Shown: positions 27,002 to 37,011, numbered from the stretch's first letter. The stretch: 57,349 nucleotides of DNA from JABIAL01 sp964645825 (GCA_964645825.1 CAZXZY010000002.1:1-57349); one strand, 5' to 3'. Numbers and translations are program-made. Notes: generated by a model not told the origin, from the letters alone.

Positions 27002-27724
27002 TTATTTGTTTCTTAATTCCGCAACTTTGTTTGCAGCTTCTAGTAAAGTATCAAATGTGCCGGTGTCTAACCAAAAGCCACCATATTTAACAACATCTAA
27101 TTGATTATCAGCCAAATATAAATTATTTACATCTGTAATCTCTAGCTCACCACGAGCCGATGGTTTTATGTTTTTGGCTTTTTCTATTACGCTTGAATCA
27201 AAAACATACAACCCAGTAACTGCAAAATTACTCTTTGGCAAGCTAGGCTTTTCTTCTATGCTAATAACCTGATTATTAGCATCAAATTCAGCTATACCAA
27301 ATCTTTGTGGATCAGGCACTTGTTTTACAAAAATTTTACCGCCCGTTTTAAATGAAGTAACCGCTTCTTTCAATGCTTCATCTTGACCAATAAAAATATT
27401 ATCGCCCAAAATCATGGTAACATCATCATCACCAATAAAATCTTTACCAATTATAAATGCTTGGGCTAAGCCTTCTGGTTTTTCCTGTACTTTATAAACT
27501 ATGCTAATATCAAAATCTTTTCCATCGCCTAATAGTTTTTTAAAATTATCAATATTCATTGGATCAGAAATTATTAAAATCTCTTTGATGCCGGCATTAA
27601 TCAAAGTTTCTAAGGGATAATAAATCATTGGCCGATCATAAACAGGCAATAATTGCTTGCTTGTTACTTTGGTTAGTGGATGTAATCTGGTACCTGCTCC
27701 ACCAGCTAAGATAATTCCTTTCAT
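27002..27724 (-). CDS. rmlA: glucose-1-phosphate thymidylyltransferase, short form
   Basis: 240 residues. It forms dTDP-glucose from dTTP and glucose-1-phosphate, the first step to dTDP-rhamnose. The nucleotide loop LAGGAGTRLHPLTKVTSKQLL, YDRPMIYYPLETL, LGDNIF and GGFWLDTGTFDTLLEA are characteristic. It is of the ~240-residue class, lacking the C-terminal dimer helices of the ~290-residue RmlA. The start overlaps the stop of the epimerase/reductase. Confidence 0.9.
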   Translation of the reverse strand: MKGIILAGGAGTRLHPLTKVTSKQLLPVYDRPMIYYPLETLINAGIKEILIISDPMNIDNFKKLLGDGKDFDISIVYKVQEKPEGLAQAFIIGKDFIGDDDVTMILGDNIFIGQDEALKEAVTSFKTGGKIFVKQVPDPQRFGIAEFDANNQVISIEEKPSLPKSNFAVTGLYVFDSSVIEKAKNIKPSARGELEITDVNNLYLADNQLDVVKYGGFWLDTGTFDTLLEAANKVAELRNK

Positions 27725-28551
27725 AATGATTTTTTATATTTTTCTAATGTATCTCTGAGCGCTTCTTTGATGGGGCGCATTTTTATATCTAATTTTTCTA
27801 AATTAGCTGACTGCATAATATTATTAGACCTTTTCTTTTTTGCTAACCCACAACTCACTAATTCTCCTTCTCTAATCCAAGTGTTGGAATGCTTAGGATC
27901 AACTATTTCTTTATACATAGCTATAATTTCTTTGTGAGAAATTACTCCTGGATTTACTACATGAAAAATACCAGTAGCTTTTTTATTTAATAATTGATAA
28001 AAAACATCAACCATGTCTTCTACTATGGTGACGCTATTTTTAACATCAATAATTTTTTCGTATTTTGCTAATTTATTTATTAAATTTTTATCAGAAGGAA
28101 TATTGTCAATTGGCATGCGTATTCTGGCAATGCCAATATTGGGCAAGGTAGATAAAACTAAATCAGCTGCATATTTGGTCCTGGTATAAACTGCTACTGG
28201 ATTTGCTGGATCACTTTCAGTCCACGCTCCTCCATGTGGTGATTGACCATAAAAAATACAGCCAGTACCCATGTGCAATAAATAAATATTTTTTTTCTGA
28301 CAAGCTTCAGCAATAAGCGTAGGTAAAACTGCATTACCTTTTATGGTTTCTAATTGATGATCTTCGCACCAATCAACATTTGGCTTACCGACAATGCCAG
28401 CCGCATTTAAGACAGCGTCCGGCTGATATTCTGCTAATAATTCTAAAACATCATCGACTGTTTCTATGTGTTTATCTGATATTATAGAATCACTCCAAGA
28501 TTCATGACAACGTTGTCCAAGATAACCTGCTCCTAAAATCAATATTTTCAT
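27721..28551 (-). CDS. NRS/ER-like bifunctional 3,5-epimerase/4-reductase for L-rhamnose
   Basis: 276 residues, an SDR protein with GAGYLG at the N-terminus and YTRTK as the catalytic YXXXK. Several blocks match my recollection of plant nucleotide-rhamnose synthase/epimerase-reductase rather than bacterial RmlD: NAAGIVGKPNVDWCEDH, GTGCIF, RMPIDN, KNSVTIVEDM, NPGVISHKEI and RSNN. In that family one protein both epimerises at C3/C5 and reduces at C4. This explains why rmlA and rmlB flank it with no rmlC or separate rmlD. It would turn dTDP-4-keto-6-deoxyglucose into dTDP-L-rhamnose using NAD(P)H. Whether it prefers dTDP or UDP sugars cannot be read from sequence. Confidence 0.85.
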   Translation of the reverse strand: MKILILGAGYLGQRCHESWSDSIISDKHIETVDDVLELLAEYQPDAVLNAAGIVGKPNVDWCEDHQLETIKGNAVLPTLIAEACQKKNIYLLHMGTGCIFYGQSPHGGAWTESDPANPVAVYTRTKYAADLVLSTLPNIGIARIRMPIDNIPSDKNLINKLAKYEKIIDVKNSVTIVEDMVDVFYQLLNKKATGIFHVVNPGVISHKEIIAMYKEIVDPKHSNTWIREGELVSCGLAKKKRSNNIMQSANLEKLDIKMRPIKEALRDTLEKYKKSL

Positions 28552-29522
28552 TATTTATTTTTTAATTTTTTCCACCAATTATTATTTTTTGTATACCACT
28601 CTACTGTATCGGCAAGTCCAGTAACAAAATCTATTTTTGGCTTCCAAGCCAGCGCCTTGTTTATTTTTTGATTGCTAATGGCATAACGATAATCATGTCC
28701 TAATCTATCTTTGACATACTCTATCGTATCTTCATTTTTATGCATAATCTGCAAAATATTTTTCGCTATATCTATATTGCGTATTTCATTCTCTCCACCA
28801 ATACAATAAGTCTCTCCAATTTCCCCCTTATGCATAATAAAATCAATAGCTGCACAGTGATCAACGACGTGAATCCAATCTCTGATATTTTCTCCTTTAC
28901 CGTAAATCGGTATTTTCTTGTCTTCTAATAAATTAGTAATCAATAAAGGAATTAATTTTTCTGGAAATTGATATGGACCGTAATTATTTGAACAATTACT
29001 TATCGTAATTGGTAGCTTGTAAGTGTGATAATAAGCGCGCACCAAATGGTCAGCGCTTGCCTTGGAGGCACTATAAGGACTACGTGGATCGTATGATGTC
29101 TCTTCATTAAAGATTCCATCTTCGCCTAAGCTACCATAAACTTCATCAGTAGAGATATGATGAAATCTAATATTTCCATTTTCTTTAGCTATTCTCAATA
29201 GATTATGTGTGCCTAAAATATTAGTCTTTAAAAATACATCCGGATCATCTATTGATCGATCGACATGAGATTCAGCGGCAAAATGCACTATCATGTCTAT
29301 CTTATTTTTTTTGACAATTTTAGAGACTAAATCATAATCACTTATATCACCTTTAATAAACTTATAATTTGCTAATTCTGAAATTTTATCTAAATTTTCT
29401 AAATTACCAGCATAGGTCAAGACGTCTAAATTTATAATATTATAATCAGGATATTTTTCTAAAATATAATAAATAAAATTGGAGCCAATGAATCCAGCGC
29501 CACCTGTAATCAATAAATTCAT
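28551..29522 (-). CDS. rmlB: dTDP-glucose 4,6-dehydratase
   Basis: 323 residues, extended SDR. It oxidises and dehydrates dTDP-glucose to the 4-keto-6-deoxy sugar with NAD. Visible motifs: GGAGFIGSNF near the start, HFAAESHVDRSI, STDEVYGSLG, the catalytic YSASKASADH, and NNYGPYQFPEKLIPL. It overlaps the epimerase/reductase by one base. Confidence 0.94.
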   Translation of the reverse strand: MNLLITGGAGFIGSNFIYYILEKYPDYNIINLDVLTYAGNLENLDKISELANYKFIKGDISDYDLVSKIVKKNKIDMIVHFAAESHVDRSIDDPDVFLKTNILGTHNLLRIAKENGNIRFHHISTDEVYGSLGEDGIFNEETSYDPRSPYSASKASADHLVRAYYHTYKLPITISNCSNNYGPYQFPEKLIPLLITNLLEDKKIPIYGKGENIRDWIHVVDHCAAIDFIMHKGEIGETYCIGGENEIRNIDIAKNILQIMHKNEDTIEYVKDRLGHDYRYAISNQKINKALAWKPKIDFVTGLADTVEWYTKNNNWWKKLKNK

Positions 29523-29523
29523 A

Positions 29524-29958
29524 CTATAGTTTATTTTCTAATTTACTAAACACTTCGTCTATTCTGTTTTTAGCAACCTGAACTACATTTTTATGATCAG
29601 CCTTAATTCTTTCCCTCAATCCTTTTGGTAAGCCATCATCTTGATAACGTGGGATAATGTGCCAATGAACATGCTCAATAATTTGTCCAGATACTAGACC
29701 ATTATTTAATCCTAAATTATAAGCATCAGCTTTTAATATTTTTATTATTTTTGGCGCTAGCTTATGAATAACGGCTGATAAATCAGCCGCTTCTTGATCT
29801 GATAAAACAGTAAAATTATCAGCATGTTTTTTTGGTATCACCAAGGTGTGTCCTAGACTTACCGGATCAATGTCTAAAAAAGCTAAATACTTATCATCTT
29901 CATAAATAACTTTAGCTGGAATTTCTTTATTTATAATTTTACAAAAAAGACAATCCAT
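29524..29958 (-). CDS. HIT-family nucleotide hydrolase
   Basis: 144 residues. HIT proteins hydrolyse nucleoside phosphoramidates or dinucleoside polyphosphates. The N-terminus has CLFCKIINKEIPAK, LAFLDIDPVSLGHTLVIPKKH follows, and the triad motif is HVHWHIIPR. Two cysteines at the start resemble the zinc-binding form. It is embedded in the glycan operon, one base from rmlB. Confidence 0.92.
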   Translation of the reverse strand: MDCLFCKIINKEIPAKVIYEDDKYLAFLDIDPVSLGHTLVIPKKHADNFTVLSDQEAADLSAVIHKLAPKIIKILKADAYNLGLNNGLVSGQIIEHVHWHIIPRYQDDGLPKGLRERIKADHKNVVQVAKNRIDEVFSKLENKL

Positions 29959-29962
29959 ATAT

Positions 29963-31591
29963 TTATTGATTAATTAATTGTATTTTATATAAATTAAAAT
30001 CCTCATTAATACCTGCTAATTTTATAATATCTAAATTATATTCAGCCGCTTCTAGTTGTGTGGTGATAATTCTATCTTCTGATAAACTAGAGTAATAAAA
30101 AATATCTGTTGCCTGTGCTAGTTTTTCTAAACGAGGCCATAAAGGCAAATCCCCTTGCGGTACAATCACTTTGTAATAAGGAAAAAATAATTTATCACTA
30201 CGCTCCGTTAACATCACGGAACCGGCTGGCACTATCTTTTGTACTTTATCAAATTGCTGATAATAACTCAACAGAGTTATTTTGTTTTGTTTTAAGCCAT
30301 CATGAGGGCTCAAAAAAGCTAAGTGCAAAGAAAAGATACCCAAAATAATTACTACGCCTGTTTTAATAATAAGAGCTTGTTTTTTATTTTTAAAACTAAA
30401 CAAAAATTGGATAGCCAAAGCCACAACAGGCATGGCTAAAATATATAAAGGCAAAAAATATCTAACATAAGAAATACTAATGGTGTTGTATTGTTTGACT
30501 AGTGGATCGATCAAGTCCCAGCTGGCATAATAAATCAATAATAATATGCCAACAATTTTAGAGACAATAAAATATTGCCGCCAAATTTTATTAGTTTTTC
30601 TTTTTTTAAAAAATAGCCAGCTAGTTGCTATGATCAGTAACCAATAAGGCCATAATATCTTAATAAGATATTCCCAAGTGTTCAATATAAAAACCTTGGT
30701 ATTCCAGCCAAAAGGTAAAATAAACAATTTTAACCAAGCCCAAATATTATTTTCTTGATTATTTAATTCACTTGTAAAAGAGTTGGCTTGCAAGTTTAAA
30801 TAACCGAAATTAAACCAACCGCCATAAACTAATTTATTTAGCCATAAAGTTAAAAAAGCAAATATAAATAAAATAGCCAAAAAAATAATTATTTTAGTAT
30901 GGGCTATTTTTTTATAATTAAAATAATATAAAGCACTCAACATAGCTGCCACCCAAATAAATTCCGTTGGTCGAACAACTAAGGCTAAGGCGGTTAATAA
31001 ACTGCTAAGTAAAAAAGTAAGATTAGAGTTATGTTTGATGCTAACAACTAAGGCTAATAAGCCACTGCTTAACAAGAAAATAAATAAAACAGTTGGCAAC
31101 ATTACAACATTGGCAAAAAATAGCCATGGTCCTAAAGGTAACAACAATAAAGCTGTGATAAATGCAATTTTTTGATCAGCAAAAATGTGAACAAATAACT
31201 TGTACAAAATAAATACAGTAGCACTAGCTAATAATGGAGTAAGAAACAAGATTAATCCTCCACCGAAAACTTTGAAGATGGAACCAAAAATAATTATTGG
31301 CCATAAAAAAGTCATCGGCACCAACCAGCCATCTAAAACATTTATACTACGAGTGTGTAATAAATTATCGGTAACATGATTAAAAACTTCTAAAATAGAA
31401 AATTGTCCCTGGCTAGCAAATAGCTGACTAAAAAAATAATTAGCGTTGGCATCTGGCCAATTAAAAATCAAATGTCCAGTGGCTAAAAACTGTGGCCACC
31501 AAACTGACAGCGTAGTAAAACTATAAACAAAAAAGAATACTACGCAAGTTAACAAGATTATTAAAGAATATTTATTTTGCTTTATTTTCAT
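29963..31591 (-). CDS. GT-C-like membrane protein (GT39/ArnT-like)
   Basis: About 542 residues with some 11-12 predicted membrane helices and a soluble C-terminal part. The layout resembles lipid-linked sugar transferases of the GT-C class, which glycosylate proteins or glycans outside the membrane. The acidic loop after the first helix that usually carries the catalytic aspartate is not clear, so the assignment rests on topology and context. I use the ATG at 31591; the longer frame would begin with a TTG at 31600. The gene overlaps the end of the preceding GT4 gene. Confidence 0.65.
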   Translation of the reverse strand: MKIKQNKYSLIILLTCVVFFFVYSFTTLSVWWPQFLATGHLIFNWPDANANYFFSQLFASQGQFSILEVFNHVTDNLLHTRSINVLDGWLVPMTFLWPIIIFGSIFKVFGGGLILFLTPLLASATVFILYKLFVHIFADQKIAFITALLLLPLGPWLFFANVVMLPTVLFIFLLSSGLLALVVSIKHNSNLTFLLSSLLTALALVVRPTEFIWVAAMLSALYYFNYKKIAHTKIIIFLAILFIFAFLTLWLNKLVYGGWFNFGYLNLQANSFTSELNNQENNIWAWLKLFILPFGWNTKVFILNTWEYLIKILWPYWLLIIATSWLFFKKRKTNKIWRQYFIVSKIVGILLLIYYASWDLIDPLVKQYNTISISYVRYFLPLYILAMPVVALAIQFLFSFKNKKQALIIKTGVVIILGIFSLHLAFLSPHDGLKQNKITLLSYYQQFDKVQKIVPAGSVMLTERSDKLFFPYYKVIVPQGDLPLWPRLEKLAQATDIFYYSSLSEDRIITTQLEAAEYNLDIIKLAGINEDFNLYKIQLINQ

Positions 31592-32777
31592 TAATTTCAA
31601 CTAAAACTTTTTCTACATATTTAGACAATAAATATGGCTCAACACTATGATGACAATTAGGAGCCAATAAACGTAACTTATCTCTTTGTTTATAAATACT
31701 AATAATTTTTTTATCCAAAGTTTTGAAATCTCCAGCTGGATATATCCAGCCATTTTTGCCTTCGGTAATTAACTCGGCTACTCCACCAATATCAGCCGCT
31801 AAAACTGGCATGCCCAGGGCTAACATTTCATAAATAACTGTTGGTGAATTTTCATAACATAAAGACGGAACTATTAATATGTCCATTTTAGCTAATAATG
31901 GCATCATCTCTTCATGCCGTAGCCAGCCATAAAATTTTATTCTTTTATCCTTAGCTGCTAATTTCTTAGCTTTTTCTAATTCTGGGCCAACGCCAACAAT
32001 ATTTAAACGTAAAGCTGGTAAATTTATTTCTTTAATTGCTTCAATCAATTCTAATACGCCCTTAGCTTTGTGTACTTGCCCTAAATACAATAATTCTAAA
32101 TTATAACTTTCTTTTTTCTCTAATTTTATAAGTTGTTTAATTGGATTAGGCAAAACTATTTTTTTTGATTTTGAGAAAAACTTTAAATCTTTATAATAAT
32201 TTAATAAAAAACGAGATGGTGACAAAACCACATCCGGTGACTTCCAAAGCCAACGCATCAACTTGGCGTAGCCTAAAAACTTAAACACTTTATGTGACCA
32301 AGAATTTTCTTTATTAAAAACAATCAAGCCAGAAGGCGTACCTAATTGGACATCGTGCAAAGTATGAATGTGTTTTATTTTTAATTTGCGTAATAATCTA
32401 GGAATCAAAAAACCTATACCCATCAGATTATGAGTAATAATAGCGTCAGGTTTTTCTAGCTTTAATATTTTCTTAATTTTAAAATAAGAAAAAATATTGA
32501 AACTATCAAATAGATGCCAGATCAAACGAATAAAAGCAGGATATCGAAAATCATTTAAATAATAATAAATATTTAATGGATAAAAACGATAAACTGGAAT
32601 GTCTGCATTCTCATTTTTACTAATTGATAAAGATTTAAATCCACCGTAGGGTCGTGAGCTAATCACAAAAACATGCTGCCAGGCTTCCTTTAGACCTTGA
32701 GCTTCTAGAGCAGCTATGACCTCTGCTCCACCTCGAATCAATGGTGGATATAAATTGGAAATTATTCCGATCTTCAT
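31572..32777 (-). CDS. GT4 glycosyltransferase
   Basis: 401 residues, GT-B fold. It has the GT4 opening IGIISNLYPPLIRGGAEV, then THNLMGIG and LHDVQLG, and in the C-terminal domain LLYLGQVHKAKGVLEL and ENSPTVIYEMLALGMPVLA (E-X7-E motif). Part of the 15-gene operon, four bases after another GT4 gene. Confidence 0.9.
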   Translation of the reverse strand: MKIGIISNLYPPLIRGGAEVIAALEAQGLKEAWQHVFVISSRPYGGFKSLSISKNENADIPVYRFYPLNIYYYLNDFRYPAFIRLIWHLFDSFNIFSYFKIKKILKLEKPDAIITHNLMGIGFLIPRLLRKLKIKHIHTLHDVQLGTPSGLIVFNKENSWSHKVFKFLGYAKLMRWLWKSPDVVLSPSRFLLNYYKDLKFFSKSKKIVLPNPIKQLIKLEKKESYNLELLYLGQVHKAKGVLELIEAIKEINLPALRLNIVGVGPELEKAKKLAAKDKRIKFYGWLRHEEMMPLLAKMDILIVPSLCYENSPTVIYEMLALGMPVLAADIGGVAELITEGKNGWIYPAGDFKTLDKKIISIYKQRDKLRLLAPNCHHSVEPYLLSKYVEKVLVEINENKAK

Positions 32778-32780
32778 CTT

Positions 32781-33923
32781 TTACTTGCAACAACTTTTAA
32801 GAACATTATCTAGCTTGTATCCAATGGAATCCCAAGTATATTTTTCTAATACTTTTTTTCTACCATTTTGTCCATATTCTTTTGCTTCCTGTGGATTTTT
32901 TAATAAATATTCAATCATGTCTACTAAATTATCTACACTACCCGGTTTTACCAATAAACCGGTTTCTTTTTTATCAACTACTGAACGCACACCAGGTAGG
33001 TCAGAAGCAATAACTGGAACTCCGGAAGACATTGCCTCCAAGGCCACTATACCGAAAGCCTCAGATTTATCTACTGATGGCAAGACCAACATATCAGCTA
33101 GGTTATAATACTTCGGTAACATATTATCTTTGGTGTAGCCAGTAAAAATAATCTTCTTACCCAGACCCAAGCTATCAGCTAGACCTTGATAAGTGCTTTT
33201 CAATTCACCATCACCAACTATCACACAACGAACTTTATCACCATCAGAAAATTTCTGCATCGCTTGAATAAGAATATTAATACCCTTGAAATAATGCGCC
33301 TTATCCAAACCACCGACAAACAAAATAACTTTTTTGCCATAAAGATCATGTGTCTTCATCAATTCTTTGTCTTTGGGACGAGGCTTGAATAATAAATGAT
33401 TAACGCCACATGGTATTTCCACAAATTTTTCTGGCTCTATTTGCAAACGATCTTTAATGTTTGATCTTTCAACATAATCTCTGGAGGTAATAACTATGCG
33501 ATCTGCTCGATCTAAAATCTTTGGTAAAACATATTGAGTATGCCAACGAAAAAATTTAGCTATCAAACCAGTGCCAATCACATCCATATGATAAGTGACA
33601 ACTAGCTTTATATCTTTTATCTTATCTAAAAAATAAATTGTTTCAGCACCACCAAAAAAAGGATAGTGCAAATGAATAACATCAAACTTTGGTAAGTGCC
33701 ACCATAATTGTGGCAAGATGCCAGCGTTTCCATATTTGAACCACGGATAAAGCCTCTTTACTGTAAAGGGTAATTCTTCATTATTTTTAATTCTTTTATA
33801 ATGTGGCGTAAACACGGTTACGTCGTGACCCAAAGTCGCCAAAGACCAAGCATTATAATAAGCAACATTGCCCATGCCGGCTTTATAAGGTGGAAAAGTG
33901 GATGTAACTACTGCAATTTTCAT
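32781..33923 (-). CDS. GT4 glycosyltransferase
   Basis: About 380 residues. GT-B retaining glycosyltransferase: VTSTFPPYKAGMGNVAYY at the N-terminus, FDVIHLHYPFFGG, ILFVGGLDKAHYFKG, and the donor block EAFGIVALEAMSSGVPVIA. The start is set at ATG 33923 because the longer frame begins with a TTG (33932) directly upstream. Close relative in layout of the following GT4 gene. Confidence 0.9.
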   Translation of the reverse strand: MKIAVVTSTFPPYKAGMGNVAYYNAWSLATLGHDVTVFTPHYKRIKNNEELPFTVKRLYPWFKYGNAGILPQLWWHLPKFDVIHLHYPFFGGAETIYFLDKIKDIKLVVTYHMDVIGTGLIAKFFRWHTQYVLPKILDRADRIVITSRDYVERSNIKDRLQIEPEKFVEIPCGVNHLLFKPRPKDKELMKTHDLYGKKVILFVGGLDKAHYFKGINILIQAMQKFSDGDKVRCVIVGDGELKSTYQGLADSLGLGKKIIFTGYTKDNMLPKYYNLADMLVLPSVDKSEAFGIVALEAMSSGVPVIASDLPGVRSVVDKKETGLLVKPGSVDNLVDMIEYLLKNPQEAKEYGQNGRKKVLEKYTWDSIGYKLDNVLKSCCK

Positions 33924-33925
33924 AA

Positions 33926-34978
33926 TTACCAAATAATAAATAATCTTATGACTTGAAAGTAAGCATCTAAAATAGAGTTCGCTATTTTTAATAAAAATGA
34001 CTCTAGTGGTTGAAACAAAATTTTACCAGAAAATCTCATTAAAATCTGCCGATCATTAATTACTCTTTTATTCTGGATATCTTGTCTTTTACTTAACAAT
34101 ATTTTTAATTGCTGAATAGAGAATAAAAATTTGTAAGCTTTAAATTTATTTTTCAAATATTTATTGCGCCAAGCAAAATAAATCTGCCCCAATTCCATCA
34201 ACAACCAAGCCGGTAAAAATATCAATAAAGTTAATAACTTATAATTTTTTAGCATCACCCATAAACGATTACGTTCAAACCAGTACACTTGCTTGATGCT
34301 GCGATCAAATTCGTATTTATGAAAAACTACGCTATCTGGTATGAGATAATTATCATAACCCAATAACTGCAAAGACCAACCCAAGTCTAAATCTTCTAAG
34401 TAGGCAAACATGGTTTCGTCAAAGAGGTAGCCTAAGTCGTCTAAGGCTTCCATATTTATGAAAACTCCAGCTCCGGAAGCGTAATTTATTTTCTTAATTT
34501 TTGCTTGTTTATTATCTATTTGCTCACAAGCACGGCTATAACCAAAACCTAAATAGTGAATGACATTGCCTAAAGAATTTATCTTATGTGTTTCCGGAAA
34601 CAACTTCAACTTTGATTGTAGGCTACCAAACTGATTAGTCATAGCAAAACTATACAAAGGCTGGAGAAAACCTCGAATAATTTCTGTATCTTGATTTAAT
34701 AAGTATATAAATCTAAAATTATTTTTCTTGGCATATTCATAGCCAATGTTATTAGCGCCGACATAGCCAGTATTTTTTGTATTCTCCAATAAAGTAAGAT
34801 GTGAATAGTTTTCTTTGATAAAATCTACTGACTTATCACTAGATGCATTATCAACAATAATTATTTCCAAATCAAAATCTTCGTAGCTTTCTTGAGCTAA
34901 TTGCGGCAACAAACTAGTCAAATAATCTAGTCCATTGTAACTAGGGATTATAATAGCAATTTTATTCTTTTCTGACAT
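33926..34978 (-). CDS. glycosyltransferase family 2
   Basis: 350 residues. GT2 domain with IAIIIPSYNGLDYL, IVDNASSDKSVDF, YLLNQDTEII and AYLEDLDLGWSL, followed by a basic, partly hydrophobic C-terminal region (LLTLLIFLPAWLLMELG near residue 245) that probably associates with the membrane. It overlaps the DUF2304 gene by 17 bases. Confidence 0.87.
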   Translation of the reverse strand: MSEKNKIAIIIPSYNGLDYLTSLLPQLAQESYEDFDLEIIIVDNASSDKSVDFIKENYSHLTLLENTKNTGYVGANNIGYEYAKKNNFRFIYLLNQDTEIIRGFLQPLYSFAMTNQFGSLQSKLKLFPETHKINSLGNVIHYLGFGYSRACEQIDNKQAKIKKINYASGAGVFINMEALDDLGYLFDETMFAYLEDLDLGWSLQLLGYDNYLIPDSVVFHKYEFDRSIKQVYWFERNRLWVMLKNYKLLTLLIFLPAWLLMELGQIYFAWRNKYLKNKFKAYKFLFSIQQLKILLSKRQDIQNKRVINDRQILMRFSGKILFQPLESFLLKIANSILDAYFQVIRLFIIW

Positions 34979-35291
34979 TTTTTATGGCATCCTCTCTGAC
35001 TACTTTAGTGATTTCTTTCTCTATTTTATTGATGCGAACAAATATTTTAAACAATAGATAAAATATAACTACTACTGACAAATAAACTATCAAATCTGCT
35101 CCTCGGCCGATACCTAAAAAATTCGCTAAATAAGAAGCAGTAGCTGGCTGCCAAAAAACAACCAACATAATCAACCACAAAATTAACCAAGCAAAAAAAC
35201 TAGACAATGATATTTTATCAGCTTGCCTTTGTTTGAATAATTTAAATAGTACTATTACTACAAAAAGAGTAATTAAAATTTGTAACCACAT
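34962..35291 (-). CDS. DUF2304-family membrane protein
   Basis: 109 residues with three predicted membrane helices (about 3-20, 30-50, 63-84) and a charged coiled C-terminus (INKIEKEITKVVRED). The conserved centre is LGIGRGADLIVYL. DUF2304 proteins are usually found next to DPM-like glycosyltransferases and are thought to assist them; the biochemical role is unknown. Here it directly follows such an enzyme with a one-base overlap. Confidence 0.85.
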   Translation of the reverse strand: MWLQILITLFVVIVLFKLFKQRQADKISLSSFFAWLILWLIMLVVFWQPATASYLANFLGIGRGADLIVYLSVVVIFYLLFKIFVRINKIEKEITKVVREDAIKNVRKE

Positions 35292-35974
35292 TATTTTATT
35301 AATTTACTAAATAATAAATCTTTCAAAATTTGCAAGCCACTTTGACCTCTACCTCGACTAGCAAATAGTGACTGGCCGAAACGTTTATACAACACAGTCA
35401 CTGAAACCTCTTTCCATTTTAATTTATTATGAAAAGCTTTGGCTAATATTTCACTACAATGAGCGCCACCATCTTGATTGATGGTAATTTTTGGAGCAAC
35501 GGTAGCTAAAAATGCCCTAAAACCATTTTGCGGATCACTAGTCTTGATATTAAAAAATAAAAAATTAATAATCCTAGCTGTCGGCAAGATAAAATTTTTC
35601 TTAAAAAAATAAATATCTGATTTAATATCTAAAAAACGAGAACCAAAAACGATTTCTGCTTCTGATTTTTCTAAAGGCTCAATAATCTTCTTGATTTCTT
35701 TGACTAAAAATTGTCCATCAGCATCAAAGTGCACAATAATATCGGCTGCTTTAGAGATAGCGTAATCCGTTCCCGTCCTCAATGCTGCACCTTGACCACG
35801 ATTTATTTTATGTTGTAAAACAGCAACTTGAAATTGACTAGCCACTTGGCTAGTTTTATCACTTGAAGAGTCATCAACAACCACAACTTGATACGAAAAA
35901 TTAGATAATTCTGTTAAAACTTGCGCAATTCTTTTCTCTTCATTAAAAGCTGGTATAACAACAAAAATTTTCAT
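35291..35974 (-). CDS. DPM-like family 2 glycosyltransferase
   Basis: 227 residues, the short GT2 type that makes polyprenyl-phosphate-linked sugars. It has VVIPAFNEEKRIAQV, VVDDSSSDKTSQVA, GQGAALRTG, the metal-binding HFDADGQF and the QNGFRAF segment. The product would be a lipid-linked sugar used outside the cell by GT-C-like enzymes encoded nearby. Confidence 0.9.
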   Translation of the reverse strand: MKIFVVIPAFNEEKRIAQVLTELSNFSYQVVVVDDSSSDKTSQVASQFQVAVLQHKINRGQGAALRTGTDYAISKAADIIVHFDADGQFLVKEIKKIIEPLEKSEAEIVFGSRFLDIKSDIYFFKKNFILPTARIINFLFFNIKTSDPQNGFRAFLATVAPKITINQDGGAHCSEILAKAFHNKLKWKEVSVTVLYKRFGQSLFASRGRGQSGLQILKDLLFSKLIK

Positions 35975-35976
35975 AA

Positions 35977-37011
35977 TTATTCACCCTTTTGACCATCTTT
36001 ATCAAAAAATGGTCTATATAATCTAGACCTTGAACGTAAATAATCTATGGTCTGTTTTAGACCATCATCTAAAGAAACCAATGGCATCCAAGATAAGTCT
36101 GTTTTGGCTTTAGAAATATCAGGAATAGCTGGTTGATTAATATAAGCAAAATTGTCTTTGTATTCAACCTTAGCTTTGGAATTAGTTAATTCTATAATTT
36201 TTTGAGCTAAATCACCTAATGTATAAGCACGATCATCGCCTAAATTAACTGGCTCCTGTACATCAGACTTCATCAAAGCAATAATCCCCTCTACTGTATC
36301 TTTGACATAACAAAAAGTGGAGCTAAACTTCTGATCACCGGCAATAACCACCGCATCTCCATTTAAAGCCTCTTGAATATAGTCTGGAATACGACGACCA
36401 GCATGCTCTAACATCCTAGGACCATAAGTCGCAAAGATACGAGCAGTTCTAGTGTCCATCTTATAAAAATCACGATAAGTACTGACTAGAGTTTCCGCAA
36501 ATCTCTTGCCTTCATTGTAACAAGCGCGTGGCCCCAAAAAGTCTAACAAACCATAATAATCTTCCTTAACTTTGCTATTGTCTTTTGGTGGCTGTCCATA
36601 GACTGCAGCTGTGGAAGCTAATAAATATTTAGCTTTAAATTTTTTGGCTAATTCCAAACTATTAATGACACCAACAGAATTAGCGATAGCTGTTTCCACT
36701 GGTAGCTTGGTGTAGTCTCTAGCTGAAGTAGGACAAGCAAAATTATAAATTTCTTTAAAGCCGTAAACTTCTACTCTAAATTTTTGTAACTCTGGTAAAG
36801 ATTCTAAATCTATCTCTTCAGTGATATCATGTCGAACAAATTCAAAATTTGGATATTCCAAAAGTCTTTTAATATTTTCAACATCTGAAGAGATAAAATT
36901 ATCAACACAAACTACATTGTTGCCTTTTTTAACTAAGGCTTCACATAAATGAGAACCAATAAATCCAGCTCCACCTAATACTAAAATATTTTGATTATTT
37001 GTGTCTGTCAT
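35977..37011 (-). CDS. UDP-glucuronate decarboxylase-like SDR (UXS-like)
   Basis: 344 residues, extended SDR. It begins LGGAGFIGSHLCEAL and carries the UXS pattern FACPTSARDYTKLPVETA, ASTAAVYGQPP, GPRACYNEGKRFAETL (catalytic YXXXK) and IFATYGPRM. UXS enzymes convert UDP-glucuronate to UDP-xylose. Compared with the classical enzyme there are differences: SARDY in place of the usual ASPXHY and a longer loop near residues 70-90. Another NDP-sugar epimerase or dehydratase role is therefore possible. Confidence 0.75.
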   Translation of the reverse strand: MTDTNNQNILVLGGAGFIGSHLCEALVKKGNNVVCVDNFISSDVENIKRLLEYPNFEFVRHDITEEIDLESLPELQKFRVEVYGFKEIYNFACPTSARDYTKLPVETAIANSVGVINSLELAKKFKAKYLLASTAAVYGQPPKDNSKVKEDYYGLLDFLGPRACYNEGKRFAETLVSTYRDFYKMDTRTARIFATYGPRMLEHAGRRIPDYIQEALNGDAVVIAGDQKFSSTFCYVKDTVEGIIALMKSDVQEPVNLGDDRAYTLGDLAQKIIELTNSKAKVEYKDNFAYINQPAIPDISKAKTDLSWMPLVSLDDGLKQTIDYLRSRSRLYRPFFDKDGQKGE

